Assembly: GCF_026540895.1 (NCBI RefSeq)
Contig: NZ_JALNUR010000003.1
Span: forward strand, 62,001 to 126,000
Length of the DNA: 64,000 nt
From: Sphingomonas sp. GM_Shp_1
GTDB taxonomy: Bacteria; Pseudomonadota; Alphaproteobacteria; Sphingomonadales; Sphingomonadaceae
Direction of reading: 5' to 3'
Shown here: positions 8,620 through 16,773 of the stretch, in pieces
How the letters are laid out: the number at the start of each line of letters is the position of its first letter
How positions within the stretch are numbered: the first letter of the stretch is position 1
Made by a program: the position numbers and the translations under genes
The notes under the pieces: model-generated
What the model was told of the DNA's origin: nothing
Database searches by the model: none
The model's input: only the letters and a program-made list of their open reading frames with translations

Positions 8620-10194
8620 ATGACGTTGCCCTTCTCCATGGCCGACTGGCTGGTGATCGCGGGCTATCTGCTGGTGCTGGTCGTGGGCGGATGGATATTG
8701 ACGCCGCGCCAGACCGCGTCGGCGCGCGAGTATTTCCTGGCGGGCGGCACCGTGCCCGCCTGGCTCGCGGCGCTTTCGGTGCTGTCCGCGACGCAGTCCG
8801 CCGCGACCTTCCTCGGCGGGCCGGATTATGGCTATCACGGCGACCTCACCTATCTCAGCGGGAATATCGGCGGGGGCCTGATCGGCGCGATCTTCGTGGC
8901 GCATGTCCTGATCCCGCGCTTCTATGCGATCCGCGCCACCACCGCCTATGAGTTGCTGACCTTGCGTTTCAGCGAACGGGCGACCCGCTGGGCAGGGGGC
9001 ATGTTCCTGGTGGGACGGGTCTTTGCCGGTGGTGCGCGCGTCTATCTCGCCGCGATCGCGCTGGCGATGGTCGTGACGGGTGGCGTGGGCGTGCAGGGGA
9101 TCATGTTCGCCGCCGCCGCGCTGGTCGTGGCGAGCGTGGCGTTCACCTTCGTCGGCGGCCTGAAGTCGGTATTGTGGAACGACCTGATCCAGTTCGTCGT
9201 CTATGTCGGCTCGGCGATCGCCGTGCTACTGTTCCTGCGCCTGTCGATCCCGGCCTCGAATGGCCAGATACTGGAGGCGCTGGCGCATACGCCGCAGGGC
9301 GTGGACAAGCTGCGGCTGTTCGACTTCTCCTTCGACCTGTCGCGGCCCTTCTCGGTGCTGGCGATCGTCACGGGCCTCGCGCTGCTCTACATCGCCAATG
9401 CGGGCATGGATCAGGACACCACGCAGCGCCTGTTATCGTGCCGGGATGCGAGGACGGGGGCGCGCAGCCTTTACCTGTCCGTGCTGGCGACCGTGCCGAC
9501 CGTCGGCATGTTCATGGTCATCGGCCTGTTGCTGTACGTCTTCTATGACCGTCCCGACCTGATGGGCGGTTCGGGTGCCGTCGCGGCCAGCAGATTCGAG
9601 GGGCAGAAGATCAGCATCTTCATGCACTATATCCTGACCCAATTGCCCGGCGGGCTGCGCGGCCTGGTGACGATCGGCATCTGCGCGGCGGCGGTGGCGA
9701 CCACCAATTCGGCGCTCAACGCGATGTCGTCGGTTCTGGTACAGGATTTCTATCGCCCCTGGCGCGACCGGCGCGGGCCGGTCGAGGAGCATCATTTCGT
9801 CCAGGCCGGGCGTGCGGGCATGGGCATCATCGGCTTCGCGATGTTCCTGATGGCCGTCCTTTCCTTCTATTGGCAGCGCCACAGTTCGATGGGCCTCCTG
9901 GAATTCGCGTTGCAGGTGATGGTGTTCAGCTATGCGGGTCTGCTCGGCGTGTATTTCACGGCCTTGTTCACCACGCGCGGCACGACCGGCTCGGCCATCG
10001 CGGCGCTGTTGATCGGTTTCGTGACGATCATTCTTCTGCAACCGGCAATCGCCCGGGCCATCGGCCTGCCGCTCGCGCTCACCGGGCTATCCTTTCCCTT
10101 CCAGCTTTGCATCGGAACGGCCTTGGCGTTCCTGGTCTGCGCCGCGCCGGCGGGCCGCTCCGCATCGAAGCTTCCAGTGGGATCAACGCTATGA
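8620..10194 (+). CDS. Sodium:solute symporter (SSS family), probable amino-sugar importer
   Basis: 524 residues and about 13 hydrophobic membrane segments. The N-terminal SSS features are present: ADWLVIAGYLLVLVVGGW, then ASAREYFLAGG and VPAWLAALSVLSATQSAATFLGGP. NAGMDQDTTQRLLSCR lies near the middle and TNSALNAMSSVLVQDFYRP in the second half. The start at 8620 gives the family N-terminus; a longer frame from 8536 adds a charged, non-conserved stretch. The stop overlaps the murQ start (ATGA). No PTS permease for MurNAc is present, so sugars would enter unphosphorylated. That suits AnmK, which phosphorylates free anhydro-MurNAc. Substrate is inferred from operon context. Confidence 0.9.
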   Translation: MTLPFSMADWLVIAGYLLVLVVGGWILTPRQTASAREYFLAGGTVPAWLAALSVLSATQSAATFLGGPDYGYHGDLTYLSGNIGGGLIGAIFVAHVLIPRFYAIRATTAYELLTLRFSERATRWAGGMFLVGRVFAGGARVYLAAIALAMVVTGGVGVQGIMFAAAALVVASVAFTFVGGLKSVLWNDLIQFVVYVGSAIAVLLFLRLSIPASNGQILEALAHTPQGVDKLRLFDFSFDLSRPFSVLAIVTGLALLYIANAGMDQDTTQRLLSCRDARTGARSLYLSVLATVPTVGMFMVIGLLLYVFYDRPDLMGGSGAVAASRFEGQKISIFMHYILTQLPGGLRGLVTIGICAAAVATTNSALNAMSSVLVQDFYRPWRDRRGPVEEHHFVQAGRAGMGIIGFAMFLMAVLSFYWQRHSSMGLLEFALQVMVFSYAGLLGVYFTALFTTRGTTGSAIAALLIGFVTIILLQPAIARAIGLPLALTGLSFPFQLCIGTALAFLVCAAPAGRSASKLPVGSTL

Positions 10195-11087
10195 TGAACA
10201 CCGAAACGCTCGACGCCCGGTATCTGGACCTCGACCAATGGCCGACGGAATCGGCAGTCGAAGCGATGCTGGAAGGGCAGATGGCCGCCATCGCCGCCAT
10301 CCAGTCGCAGACGGCCGCGATCGCGCGGGCTGCCGAAGCGGCGGCGGCGCGGCTCGGCCAGGACGGACGCCTGATCTATGTCGGCGCGGGCACATCGGGG
10401 CGGCTCGCCGTGCAGGACGGTACCGAGCTGAACCCCACTTTCTGCTGGCCGATGAAGCGTCTGGTCTTCCTGATGGCGGGCGGCTTCGGCGCGCTGACGG
10501 AAGCGTATGAAGGGGCGGAGGATAATGTCGAGGCGGCGCAGGCGGACATCGATGCCTGCGCGATCACCCCGTCCGATGTCGTCATCGGCGTCGCGGCGAG
10601 CGGACAGACGCCTTACACCGTGGCTGCAGTTCGGCACGCCAGGACGCTCGGTGCGCTGACGATCGGGATCGCCAACAATCGGGGGACCCCCCTGATCGAA
10701 CAGGCGGAGCATCATGTGCTGGCCGATACGGGCAGCGAAGTTCTGGCGGGATCGACCCGCATGAAGGCGGGAACCGCGCAAAAGGCGGTGCTGAACCTGT
10801 TGTCCACGGCCCTGATGCTGCGCCTGGGGTTCGTCTATCGCGGGCGGATGGTGGCGATGCGCGTATCCAACGCCAAGCTCCTCCGACGCGCTCGCCGGAT
10901 GGTCCAGGAACTGGCCGGCGTGGATGCCGAGGTGGCGATCCATGCGCTGGGCGTCGCGGAGAACGACATAAGGCGCGGCGTCCTGGTCGCCATGGGCTTG
11001 CCCCTGGACGAGGCGAGGGCGCTGCTCGACGCGCATCATGGTAGCCTGCGCGACGCCCTGCACGCGCTGGACGCGTGGGAGGCGTGA
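10191..11087 (+). CDS. murQ: N-acetylmuramic acid 6-phosphate etherase
   Basis: 298 residues, typical size. The SIS-fold signature GAGTSGRLAVQDGTELNPTF (residues 66-85) carries the acid/base glutamate E79. The second conserved acidic site is in EGAEDN (E110). GVAASGQTPY, SEVLAGSTRMKAGTAQK and VSNAKL are further family hallmarks. The enzyme eliminates D-lactate from MurNAc-6-P, giving GlcNAc-6-P. The start at 10191 overlaps the symporter stop by 4 nt; the next codon (10194) is also ATG and equally possible. Its two products are accounted for locally: D-lactate by dld. No nagA or nagB appears in the window, so GlcNAc-6-P is presumably handled elsewhere. Confidence 0.96.
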   Translation: MMNTETLDARYLDLDQWPTESAVEAMLEGQMAAIAAIQSQTAAIARAAEAAAARLGQDGRLIYVGAGTSGRLAVQDGTELNPTFCWPMKRLVFLMAGGFGALTEAYEGAEDNVEAAQADIDACAITPSDVVIGVAASGQTPYTVAAVRHARTLGALTIGIANNRGTPLIEQAEHHVLADTGSEVLAGSTRMKAGTAQKAVLNLLSTALMLRLGFVYRGRMVAMRVSNAKLLRRARRMVQELAGVDAEVAIHALGVAENDIRRGVLVAMGLPLDEARALLDAHHGSLRDALHALDAWEA

Positions 11088-11089
11088 CG

Positions 11090-11818
11090 ATGCGCGATAT
11101 CGCCTGGACGCGGAGCGACGAAGCGACGCCCTTGTACCTGCAACTCGCGCAGAGCCTGCGCGAGCATATCGACGGCGGGGGGATCGATCCGGGGAGCGCG
11201 CTGCCCTCCGAACGGGAACTCAGCGAAATGGTGGGCCTGTCGCGCGTCACCGTCCGCAAGGGTATCAAGCAGTTGATCGACGAAGGCGTGCTGATCAGCA
11301 GGCAGGGTTCGGGCACCTTCGTCGCGCGACGGATCGAAGCGCCGGGGGCAAAGCTGAACAGCTTCACCGACGACACCCGGTCGCGCGGGCAGGACCCCGG
11401 CGTGGTCTGGATCTACAAATCCTATGCCTTGGCGACCGAAGAGGAAGCCGCGGCGGTGGGGGTGGCTCCCGATGCCCGCGTCGCCCGGCTCGGTCGTGTC
11501 CGCCTGGCGGGCGATGAACCGCTGGCGATCGAGCATGCGGTGATCCCGGCGATCTTCATGCCCGACCTCGATGCGCTGGGCGATTCCCTCTATCAGGCGC
11601 TCGAGGTCCATGGCTTTCGACCCACATCGGGCACGCAGCGGGTCCGCGCCTCGCTCGCCACGCAAACCGAAGCCGGGATCCTCAACGTACGACAGAATTC
11701 CGAGGTATTGCGGATCGAGCGCTGCACTCGAATTCCCGATGGTCGGATCGTCGAATTCACCCGCTCGGTCTATCGCGGAGACCGCTACGAGTTCGTGACG
11801 GATTTGAATGTCGTCTGA
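11090..11818 (+). CDS. GntR-family (HutC/NagR-type) repressor with UTRA domain
   Basis: 242 residues. The N-terminal winged helix spans about 13-78, with LPSERELSEMVGLSRVTVRK and the wing RQGSGTFVARR. A C-terminal UTRA effector-binding domain (about 95-235) ends ...RSVYRGDRYEFVTDLNV, the usual last strand of NagR/YvoA-like regulators. The ATG at 11090 is 2 nt after the murQ stop. Family members sense sugar phosphates such as GlcNAc-6-P, the MurQ product, so it is a natural pathway-specific repressor of this island. Candidate half-sites (TGGTAT/ATACCA) occur upstream of the receptor gene and in the dld promoter region. Confidence 0.9.
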   Translation: MRDIAWTRSDEATPLYLQLAQSLREHIDGGGIDPGSALPSERELSEMVGLSRVTVRKGIKQLIDEGVLISRQGSGTFVARRIEAPGAKLNSFTDDTRSRGQDPGVVWIYKSYALATEEEAAAVGVAPDARVARLGRVRLAGDEPLAIEHAVIPAIFMPDLDALGDSLYQALEVHGFRPTSGTQRVRASLATQTEAGILNVRQNSEVLRIERCTRIPDGRIVEFTRSVYRGDRYEFVTDLNVV

Positions 11819-11882
11819 TGGGATGCCACTCTACGGCCAGGTTGCAGATTTTTCGGCGAACGTCATGGGATAAGGCCCGATC

Positions 11883-13799
11883 CTAGAAGTCCGCCGTCAG
11901 GCTCGCGGTCACCCGGCGTCCCGGCAACAGGGTGTAGCCGCCGCCGCCCGACACCCGCCAGCCGAATGTGTCGGCGACGTTGCGGACCTGTAGCCGCAGC
12001 AGAGTCGGCACGCGCCCGATGCGACTGCGATAACGGGCACCGAGATCGAGAATGGCGCGGGCCGGGAGCGCCGCCGTGTTCGCGGCATTGGCGGTTCGCC
12101 GTGCCTCGAAGGTCGCATGGGCGTCGATCGAGACACCGGCGAGGCCCGGAATCCTGTAATCGGCGCTGGCGTCGATGAACAAAGGCGTGCGGCCGATCGG
12201 GCGCGGGCCGATCCGTCCATCGTCGACCGCCTGGCCGGTCACGCGGGGGCGCAACCAGACCATGCCCGCGACCATGCTCAATCCCGCCAGCGGACTGCCG
12301 GACAGCGACGCCTCCGCGCCGCGATGGGTGACGGTGCCCAATTGGCGGAACATGCCGTCGCGCCGGTCGAGATCGAAATAGGGCTTGGCGATGTCGAATA
12401 CCGCCGCCGTCGCCCGCCAGCCACCCGGAAAGGCGTAGCGCGCGCCCGCCTCATATTGCCGGGTGCGCAGTGCGGGCAGCGCCGCGCCGGGATTGCTCGC
12501 ATTGCCGGGCGCGATGCCGCTTTCCTCCAGCCCCCGCGTGGTCGCGGCGTAGAGCGTCAGGCGCTCGGTCGGCAACAGCGCGAGCGCGGCGTTCCACAGC
12601 CAGGGCCGGTCGTGCTGGAGCACCGCCGGCGCCCCCGGCACCGCGACCGTCTTGCGGTAATCGGTGCGGGTCAGGCCCAGATTGAGTTCGAGCAGCCGCG
12701 CCCAGCGCAGCTCATAGCCCAGGGCATAGCTGGTCTGCCGGACATCGTCGCGGGTCCGCTCGCCCGGCACCAGCGACGGCTGGGCCTTCGGATCGGGAAC
12801 CCCGATCGTCGCCAGCCCGAGATCGGCGGTGGCCAGCCCGCCATAGCGTGCGGCGACGTCCCGCGCACGCACGGAGGCCAGCAGCCGGTGGCGACGCGGC
12901 CCGTCCTCGATCAGGCGGCTGACCCGCAGCTCGCCCGAGGTGGACGCGGTCGTCTGATCCGCGCCCGCCAGCACGAAGGAGCGACCGACCCCGTTCGCAT
13001 CGACGCCGCGAAAGAAGGCGGTGTGATATTCATCGCGGGCGAAGCGGCTGCGAAAGGCTCCGGCGGCCACCTGCCACTTGCCGAACATGGCCTTGGCGAG
13101 GGTGCCGTAGTTGAAGGTCTGCCCCGCCATGTCGGCCCAATCCTGTCCGAAGAAGCGGCGGCGCACGATACGGCCGGGCACATGGCCGTCGGCGGTGAAG
13201 ATCGTCGGCGCCTGTTCCTCGTCGCCGAAGCTGTAGCCGCCATAGAAGCCGGTCAGTTCGACGCCGTCGACCGGACGGACGCGCGCGATCCCGCCATAGC
13301 TGGCATACCAACCGCCGGCGCCGCTGACATATTCGTCGTCATACAGCCCCGCATCCAGGTTGAGGCTGATCCTGTCGCCGACCGGGATCGCCGCATCCAC
13401 CACCAGGTCGGTGCCCAGATATTCGCCGCTGTTGAGCTGGACGCTGACCACCGTCTTCGTGCCCGCACGCCGCATCTCATGGTCGATGATCCCGGTCGGC
13501 GCGGGAAGCGGGTAGCCAAATGCGCTGAGCCCGACGCGGGTCGTGGTTTCCCGCGTGATGACGCTGCTCAGCGCGACGGCGCGGTCCCAATAGACGCCCT
13601 CGATCCGGTTGTTGCCCGCTTCGGTCGCGCTGAACCCGCGCACCTCGCCGCTGGCATAGATGCCGATCGATTCGCTCCCGACGCTCTTGCCGAAGCCGTC
13701 TTCCGCCTCGCGCACCGTATTCTCGGCGGTGCGCTGCGCGGCGGCGGCGAGGGGCCAGCCCCCGGCGACCAGCGCCAGTCCCAACGCCCAGCCCCTCAT
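11883..13799 (-). CDS. TonB-dependent receptor-like protein with divergent plug
   Basis: 638 residues with a signal peptide (LGLALVAGGWPLAAAAQ). The plug is reduced and divergent: SIGIYASGEVRGFSATEAGN corresponds to the usual RGF region, and no TonB box is seen near the mature N-terminus. The barrel ends GRRVTASLTADF. The ATG at 13799 overlaps the upstream receptor stop by 4 nt (ATGA), so the two outer-membrane proteins are translationally coupled and probably made together. It could be a partner of, or accessory to, the full receptor encoded upstream, or act with the divergent ABC-2 system. No ligand can be named. Confidence 0.8.
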   Translation of the reverse strand: MRGWALGLALVAGGWPLAAAAQRTAENTVREAEDGFGKSVGSESIGIYASGEVRGFSATEAGNNRIEGVYWDRAVALSSVITRETTTRVGLSAFGYPLPAPTGIIDHEMRRAGTKTVVSVQLNSGEYLGTDLVVDAAIPVGDRISLNLDAGLYDDEYVSGAGGWYASYGGIARVRPVDGVELTGFYGGYSFGDEEQAPTIFTADGHVPGRIVRRRFFGQDWADMAGQTFNYGTLAKAMFGKWQVAAGAFRSRFARDEYHTAFFRGVDANGVGRSFVLAGADQTTASTSGELRVSRLIEDGPRRHRLLASVRARDVAARYGGLATADLGLATIGVPDPKAQPSLVPGERTRDDVRQTSYALGYELRWARLLELNLGLTRTDYRKTVAVPGAPAVLQHDRPWLWNAALALLPTERLTLYAATTRGLEESGIAPGNASNPGAALPALRTRQYEAGARYAFPGGWRATAAVFDIAKPYFDLDRRDGMFRQLGTVTHRGAEASLSGSPLAGLSMVAGMVWLRPRVTGQAVDDGRIGPRPIGRTPLFIDASADYRIPGLAGVSIDAHATFEARRTANAANTAALPARAILDLGARYRSRIGRVPTLLRLQVRNVADTFGWRVSGGGGYTLLPGRRVTASLTADF

Positions 13800-15904
13800 A
13801 GCGCGACGGCGATCCGGCCGCGGATCGTGCGCGGCGCGCCGGGCGTGATCCATATGTTCGAATAGCTGCTTTCCAGATAATAGGTGTCGAACAGATTCTC
13901 GCCGTCGAGATGCGCCGACAGCCCCTTGGCGACCTGATAGGACAGGTTGAGCCGCGCGGTAGCATAACCCGGCAGGCGGAAGCCGCTGGCGACATCGTCG
14001 CCGGGCCGCGCGCCGACATAGGTCACCCCGGCGCCGATACCGACCGATCCCGGCTCGGTCCCCCGCGACTGCCAGAAGGCATAGGCCGCGCCGCTGTGAT
14101 GCGGGATGTTCGACAGGCCGCTGCCGGTCAGTCCCGGCCGCGTGTCGCGCGTCACCTTGGCATCGGTATAGGCATAGACCCCGGTCAGGGTCAGCCGGTC
14201 GCCGGCTCGGTAATTGACATCCGCCTCCACGCCCCGGCTGCGCGCCTCACCGGTCGCGATCGAGAAACCGGCATTGGCGGGGTCGTTGACCAGGATATTG
14301 TGCTTGGTGATCTCGAACAGCGAGACGGTGCCGGTCAGGCGCTTGGCCAGCGCCGCGACCTTCACCCCGGCTTCCCACGCCTCGCCGCGTTCGGGCGCGA
14401 AGGGGTTGGCGGCGGCATCAACGCCCTGGTTGAACCGGAACGACCGGCCCCAGCTGATATAGGTCGAGACATGCTCGCTCGGCGCGAAGGTGAAGGCGGC
14501 GCGGGGGCTGGTCGCCTGCGGACGCTGGCGGTCGGTACGACCGTTGCGATAGTTCAGATTGTCCTGGCGTATCCAGTCCTGGCGGATGCCGAGCAGCAGC
14601 GAGAAGCGATCGTCGAGCGTCAGCAGGTCCTGCGCATAGACGCTCTGTCCGCTCAGCCGTTCGAGCAGGTTCTGGTTGAGCGGCGCGACCGGCTTGGGCT
14701 GGCCATAGACGGGGTTGAAGATATCGATGTCATAGGGTTGCGCGGCGGTCGGGTTGAAGCGGTAGAGGATGCGGCGCTGGTCGAAGTCGAAGGCGTCCGC
14801 GCCGATCCGCATCTGATGGCCGATGCCGAGCAGGGTCCGGTTGGCGCTGATCTCGATCCGTCCCGACAGATCCTGCCAGCGATAGTCGTGGACCCGCAAT
14901 TGCCGCCGCAGCCTGGTGCCGACCAGCGCCGAATTGTGCGTCGACTGGCCCAGCAGCGCGCCGTCGCGATACTGGACACCCCCCTCCAGCGTGATGCCGG
15001 GGGCCAGATCGACATAGGCGGTCGCCTGATGCTGCGATGTGCGCTGGGTCATTTGCCCGTCATTGGGCTCGCCCAGGAACCGGCTGCGCGGCAGCGCCCG
15101 GCCATTGCCGTTCACCGCGACCAGGCCGCGATCATGGGTGAAATGGACGAGGTTGTATTCGAGCTGGTAGAGCAGCCGTATCCGGTCGTTCAGCCGCCAG
15201 CCGATCGACGGCGCGAACAGCAGCCGGTCGTTGTGGACGAAGTCGCGGAAACTGCCGCCGTCCTGATAGACGCCGATGACCCGCGTCGACACGCCGCCAC
15301 CGACCGGTCCGCCGATATCGAAGCTGCCACGCCACGTATCGAAGCTGGCATAGCCCATCTCGCCCCCGGCATGGACATGGTCGAGCGGCGCCTTGGTCAC
15401 GATGTTGATCGAGCCGCCCGGCTCGCCCTTGCCCGACAAGGCGGAGGCCGGGCCCTTCAGCACCTGGAAGCTTTCGACCGTCGCCACGTCGCGGCGCGCG
15501 TTGAAGCCGCGATTGGCGCTGAAGCGATTGACCAGCAGGTCCGGCCCCTGGTTGATGTCGCCGGAAAAGCCGCGGATCGCATAGGCATCCCATGCCCCGC
15601 CAAAGCTGTTCTGCCGCGACATGCCCCCGGCCAGGTCGAACAGTTGGGATAGGTCGGTAAAGCCCGCTTGGTCGATCAGCGTGTCGTCGAGCAGGCGGAC
15701 ATTCTGCGGCAGCAAATGCGGGTCGATGTCGAGCCCGTTGATGCTCGCATTGGCCTTTCGCGATCCGGTGACGAGGATTTCGTCGGTCGTTTCCTCCTCC
15801 CTCGGCGCGCCGCGCTCGCTCGATTCCTCGGCTCGGACACCGGCTGCGCTCAGTAGCGGCACGAGAATCAGGGCCGGAGCGAGCCGGCGCATGCAGATCA
15901 TCAT
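13796..15904 (-). CDS. TonB-dependent siderophore-type receptor
   Basis: 702 residues. The signal peptide ends near AGVRAEE, and the TonB-box-like segment is DEILVTGSRK. The plug has AYAIRGFSGD, FQVLKGPASALSGKGEPGG and SINIVTKAPL, the canonical FhuA/FoxA-type elements. The barrel ends PRTIRGRIAVAL with a conserved YLESSYSNIWITPGAPR stretch. ATG at 15904 is preceded by GGGGG about 5 nt away; a second ATG at 15901 is possible. It heads a two-receptor operon divergent from an ABC-2 exporter-like operon, and the shared promoter has two palindromes. A metal chelate or a small peptide-like ligand is plausible; the sequence does not decide. Confidence 0.9.
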   Translation of the reverse strand: MMICMRRLAPALILVPLLSAAGVRAEESSERGAPREEETTDEILVTGSRKANASINGLDIDPHLLPQNVRLLDDTLIDQAGFTDLSQLFDLAGGMSRQNSFGGAWDAYAIRGFSGDINQGPDLLVNRFSANRGFNARRDVATVESFQVLKGPASALSGKGEPGGSINIVTKAPLDHVHAGGEMGYASFDTWRGSFDIGGPVGGGVSTRVIGVYQDGGSFRDFVHNDRLLFAPSIGWRLNDRIRLLYQLEYNLVHFTHDRGLVAVNGNGRALPRSRFLGEPNDGQMTQRTSQHQATAYVDLAPGITLEGGVQYRDGALLGQSTHNSALVGTRLRRQLRVHDYRWQDLSGRIEISANRTLLGIGHQMRIGADAFDFDQRRILYRFNPTAAQPYDIDIFNPVYGQPKPVAPLNQNLLERLSGQSVYAQDLLTLDDRFSLLLGIRQDWIRQDNLNYRNGRTDRQRPQATSPRAAFTFAPSEHVSTYISWGRSFRFNQGVDAAANPFAPERGEAWEAGVKVAALAKRLTGTVSLFEITKHNILVNDPANAGFSIATGEARSRGVEADVNYRAGDRLTLTGVYAYTDAKVTRDTRPGLTGSGLSNIPHHSGAAYAFWQSRGTEPGSVGIGAGVTYVGARPGDDVASGFRLPGYATARLNLSYQVAKGLSAHLDGENLFDTYYLESSYSNIWITPGAPRTIRGRIAVAL

Positions 15905-15915
15905 AGAACCCCCGA

Positions 15916-15985
15916 TGCAAATGATATGCAGTTTCGCGCCTACAAACCGATTGGCTGTCGTCTGTCAATGCAATGATACATCATT
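15916..15985. promoter_or_regulatory. Two palindromes in the receptor/ABC divergent promoter
   Basis: TGCAAATGATATGCA (15916-15930) is a 15-mer palindrome with one mismatched pair. AATGATACATCATT (15972-15985) is a perfect 14-mer. Both contain TGCAA/ATGATA-type sequence. They resemble but do not match the Fur consensus (the second has a 2-nt centre). They are good candidates for one regulator controlling both operons, possibly in response to iron; that assignment is inference. Confidence 0.45.
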
Positions 15986-16026
15986 ACTGTTGACGAGAGC
16001 GGGGCTGACAGGGCAGTGATCAGGCC

Positions 16027-16773
16027 ATGTCGACCATGCCTTCAACCCCCGCCGCCTCGCCCGAAATCGCCATAGCGGACGCCACTCTGTCTTATGGCGC
16101 CCATAAGGTGCTCGACCGTCTGACCTTGTCGGTCGCGGCGGGCGAAATCTATGCGCTGCTCGGCGGGAACGGCGCGGGCAAGTCGACGACCCTGTCGACT
16201 TTGCTGGGCTTCGTCCGGGTCGATGGCGGCAGCGTCCGGGTCAGCGGGATCGACCCCGCGACCGATCCCGACGCGGCGCGGCGGCGCATCGCCTATCTGC
16301 CGGAAAATGTCGCGCTGTACGAACATCTGAGCGCGGTCGAGAATGCCGATTATCTGCTCGCGCTGTCGGGCACGCCGCGCGACCGGACCGCGATCACCGA
16401 GGCGCTGGCGGCGGCGGGCTTGCAGGAACGGGCGTTCGACCAGCGACTGGGCGGCTTTTCCAAGGGGATGCGGCAAAAGGTCGCGATCGCGGTGGCGCTG
16501 TTGCGCGAAGTGCCGGTGCTGCTGCTCGATGAGCCGACCTCGGGCCTCGATCCGCGCGCGACCGCCGATTTCAACACGCTGCTCCATGCGGTCCGTGCAC
16601 GGGGCACTGCCGTACTGATGGTGACGCACGACCTGCTCAGCGCGGCCGATGTCGCCGACCGCATCGGGTTCCTCGAAGGCGGGCGCATCGTCGCTGAGGT
16701 CGCGGCCGAGGGCGAGGCGCGGTTCGACGTGCGGGCGCTGCACGACCGGTTCGCCGGGGTGGCGGCGGCATGA
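16027..16773 (+). CDS. ABC transporter ATP-binding protein (ABC-2 type)
   Basis: 248 residues, one complete nucleotide-binding domain. Walker A is GGNGAGKST, the signature is GGFSKGMRQK, Walker B is VLLLDEPTSGLD and the switch histidine is in MVTHD. The layout is typical of CcmA/GldA-like ATPases that drive two-permease ABC-2 systems, usually exporters. Its stop overlaps the first permease start by 4 nt. It begins a three-gene operon divergent from two TonB receptors. Confidence 0.93.
   Translation: MSTMPSTPAASPEIAIADATLSYGAHKVLDRLTLSVAAGEIYALLGGNGAGKSTTLSTLLGFVRVDGGSVRVSGIDPATDPDAARRRIAYLPENVALYEHLSAVENADYLLALSGTPRDRTAITEALAAAGLQERAFDQRLGGFSKGMRQKVAIAVALLREVPVLLLDEPTSGLDPRATADFNTLLHAVRARGTAVLMVTHDLLSAADVADRIGFLEGGRIVAEVAAEGEARFDVRALHDRFAGVAAA

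Noticed and set aside
12117-13865. 582-codon plus-strand open frame
   Set aside because: It is the mirror frame of the minus-strand TonB receptor; composition (His/Arg/Gly-rich, no motifs) is typical of high-GC antisense frames.
13910-15652. 580-codon plus-strand open frame
   Set aside because: Antisense of the siderophore-type receptor, which has clear signal, plug and barrel motifs.
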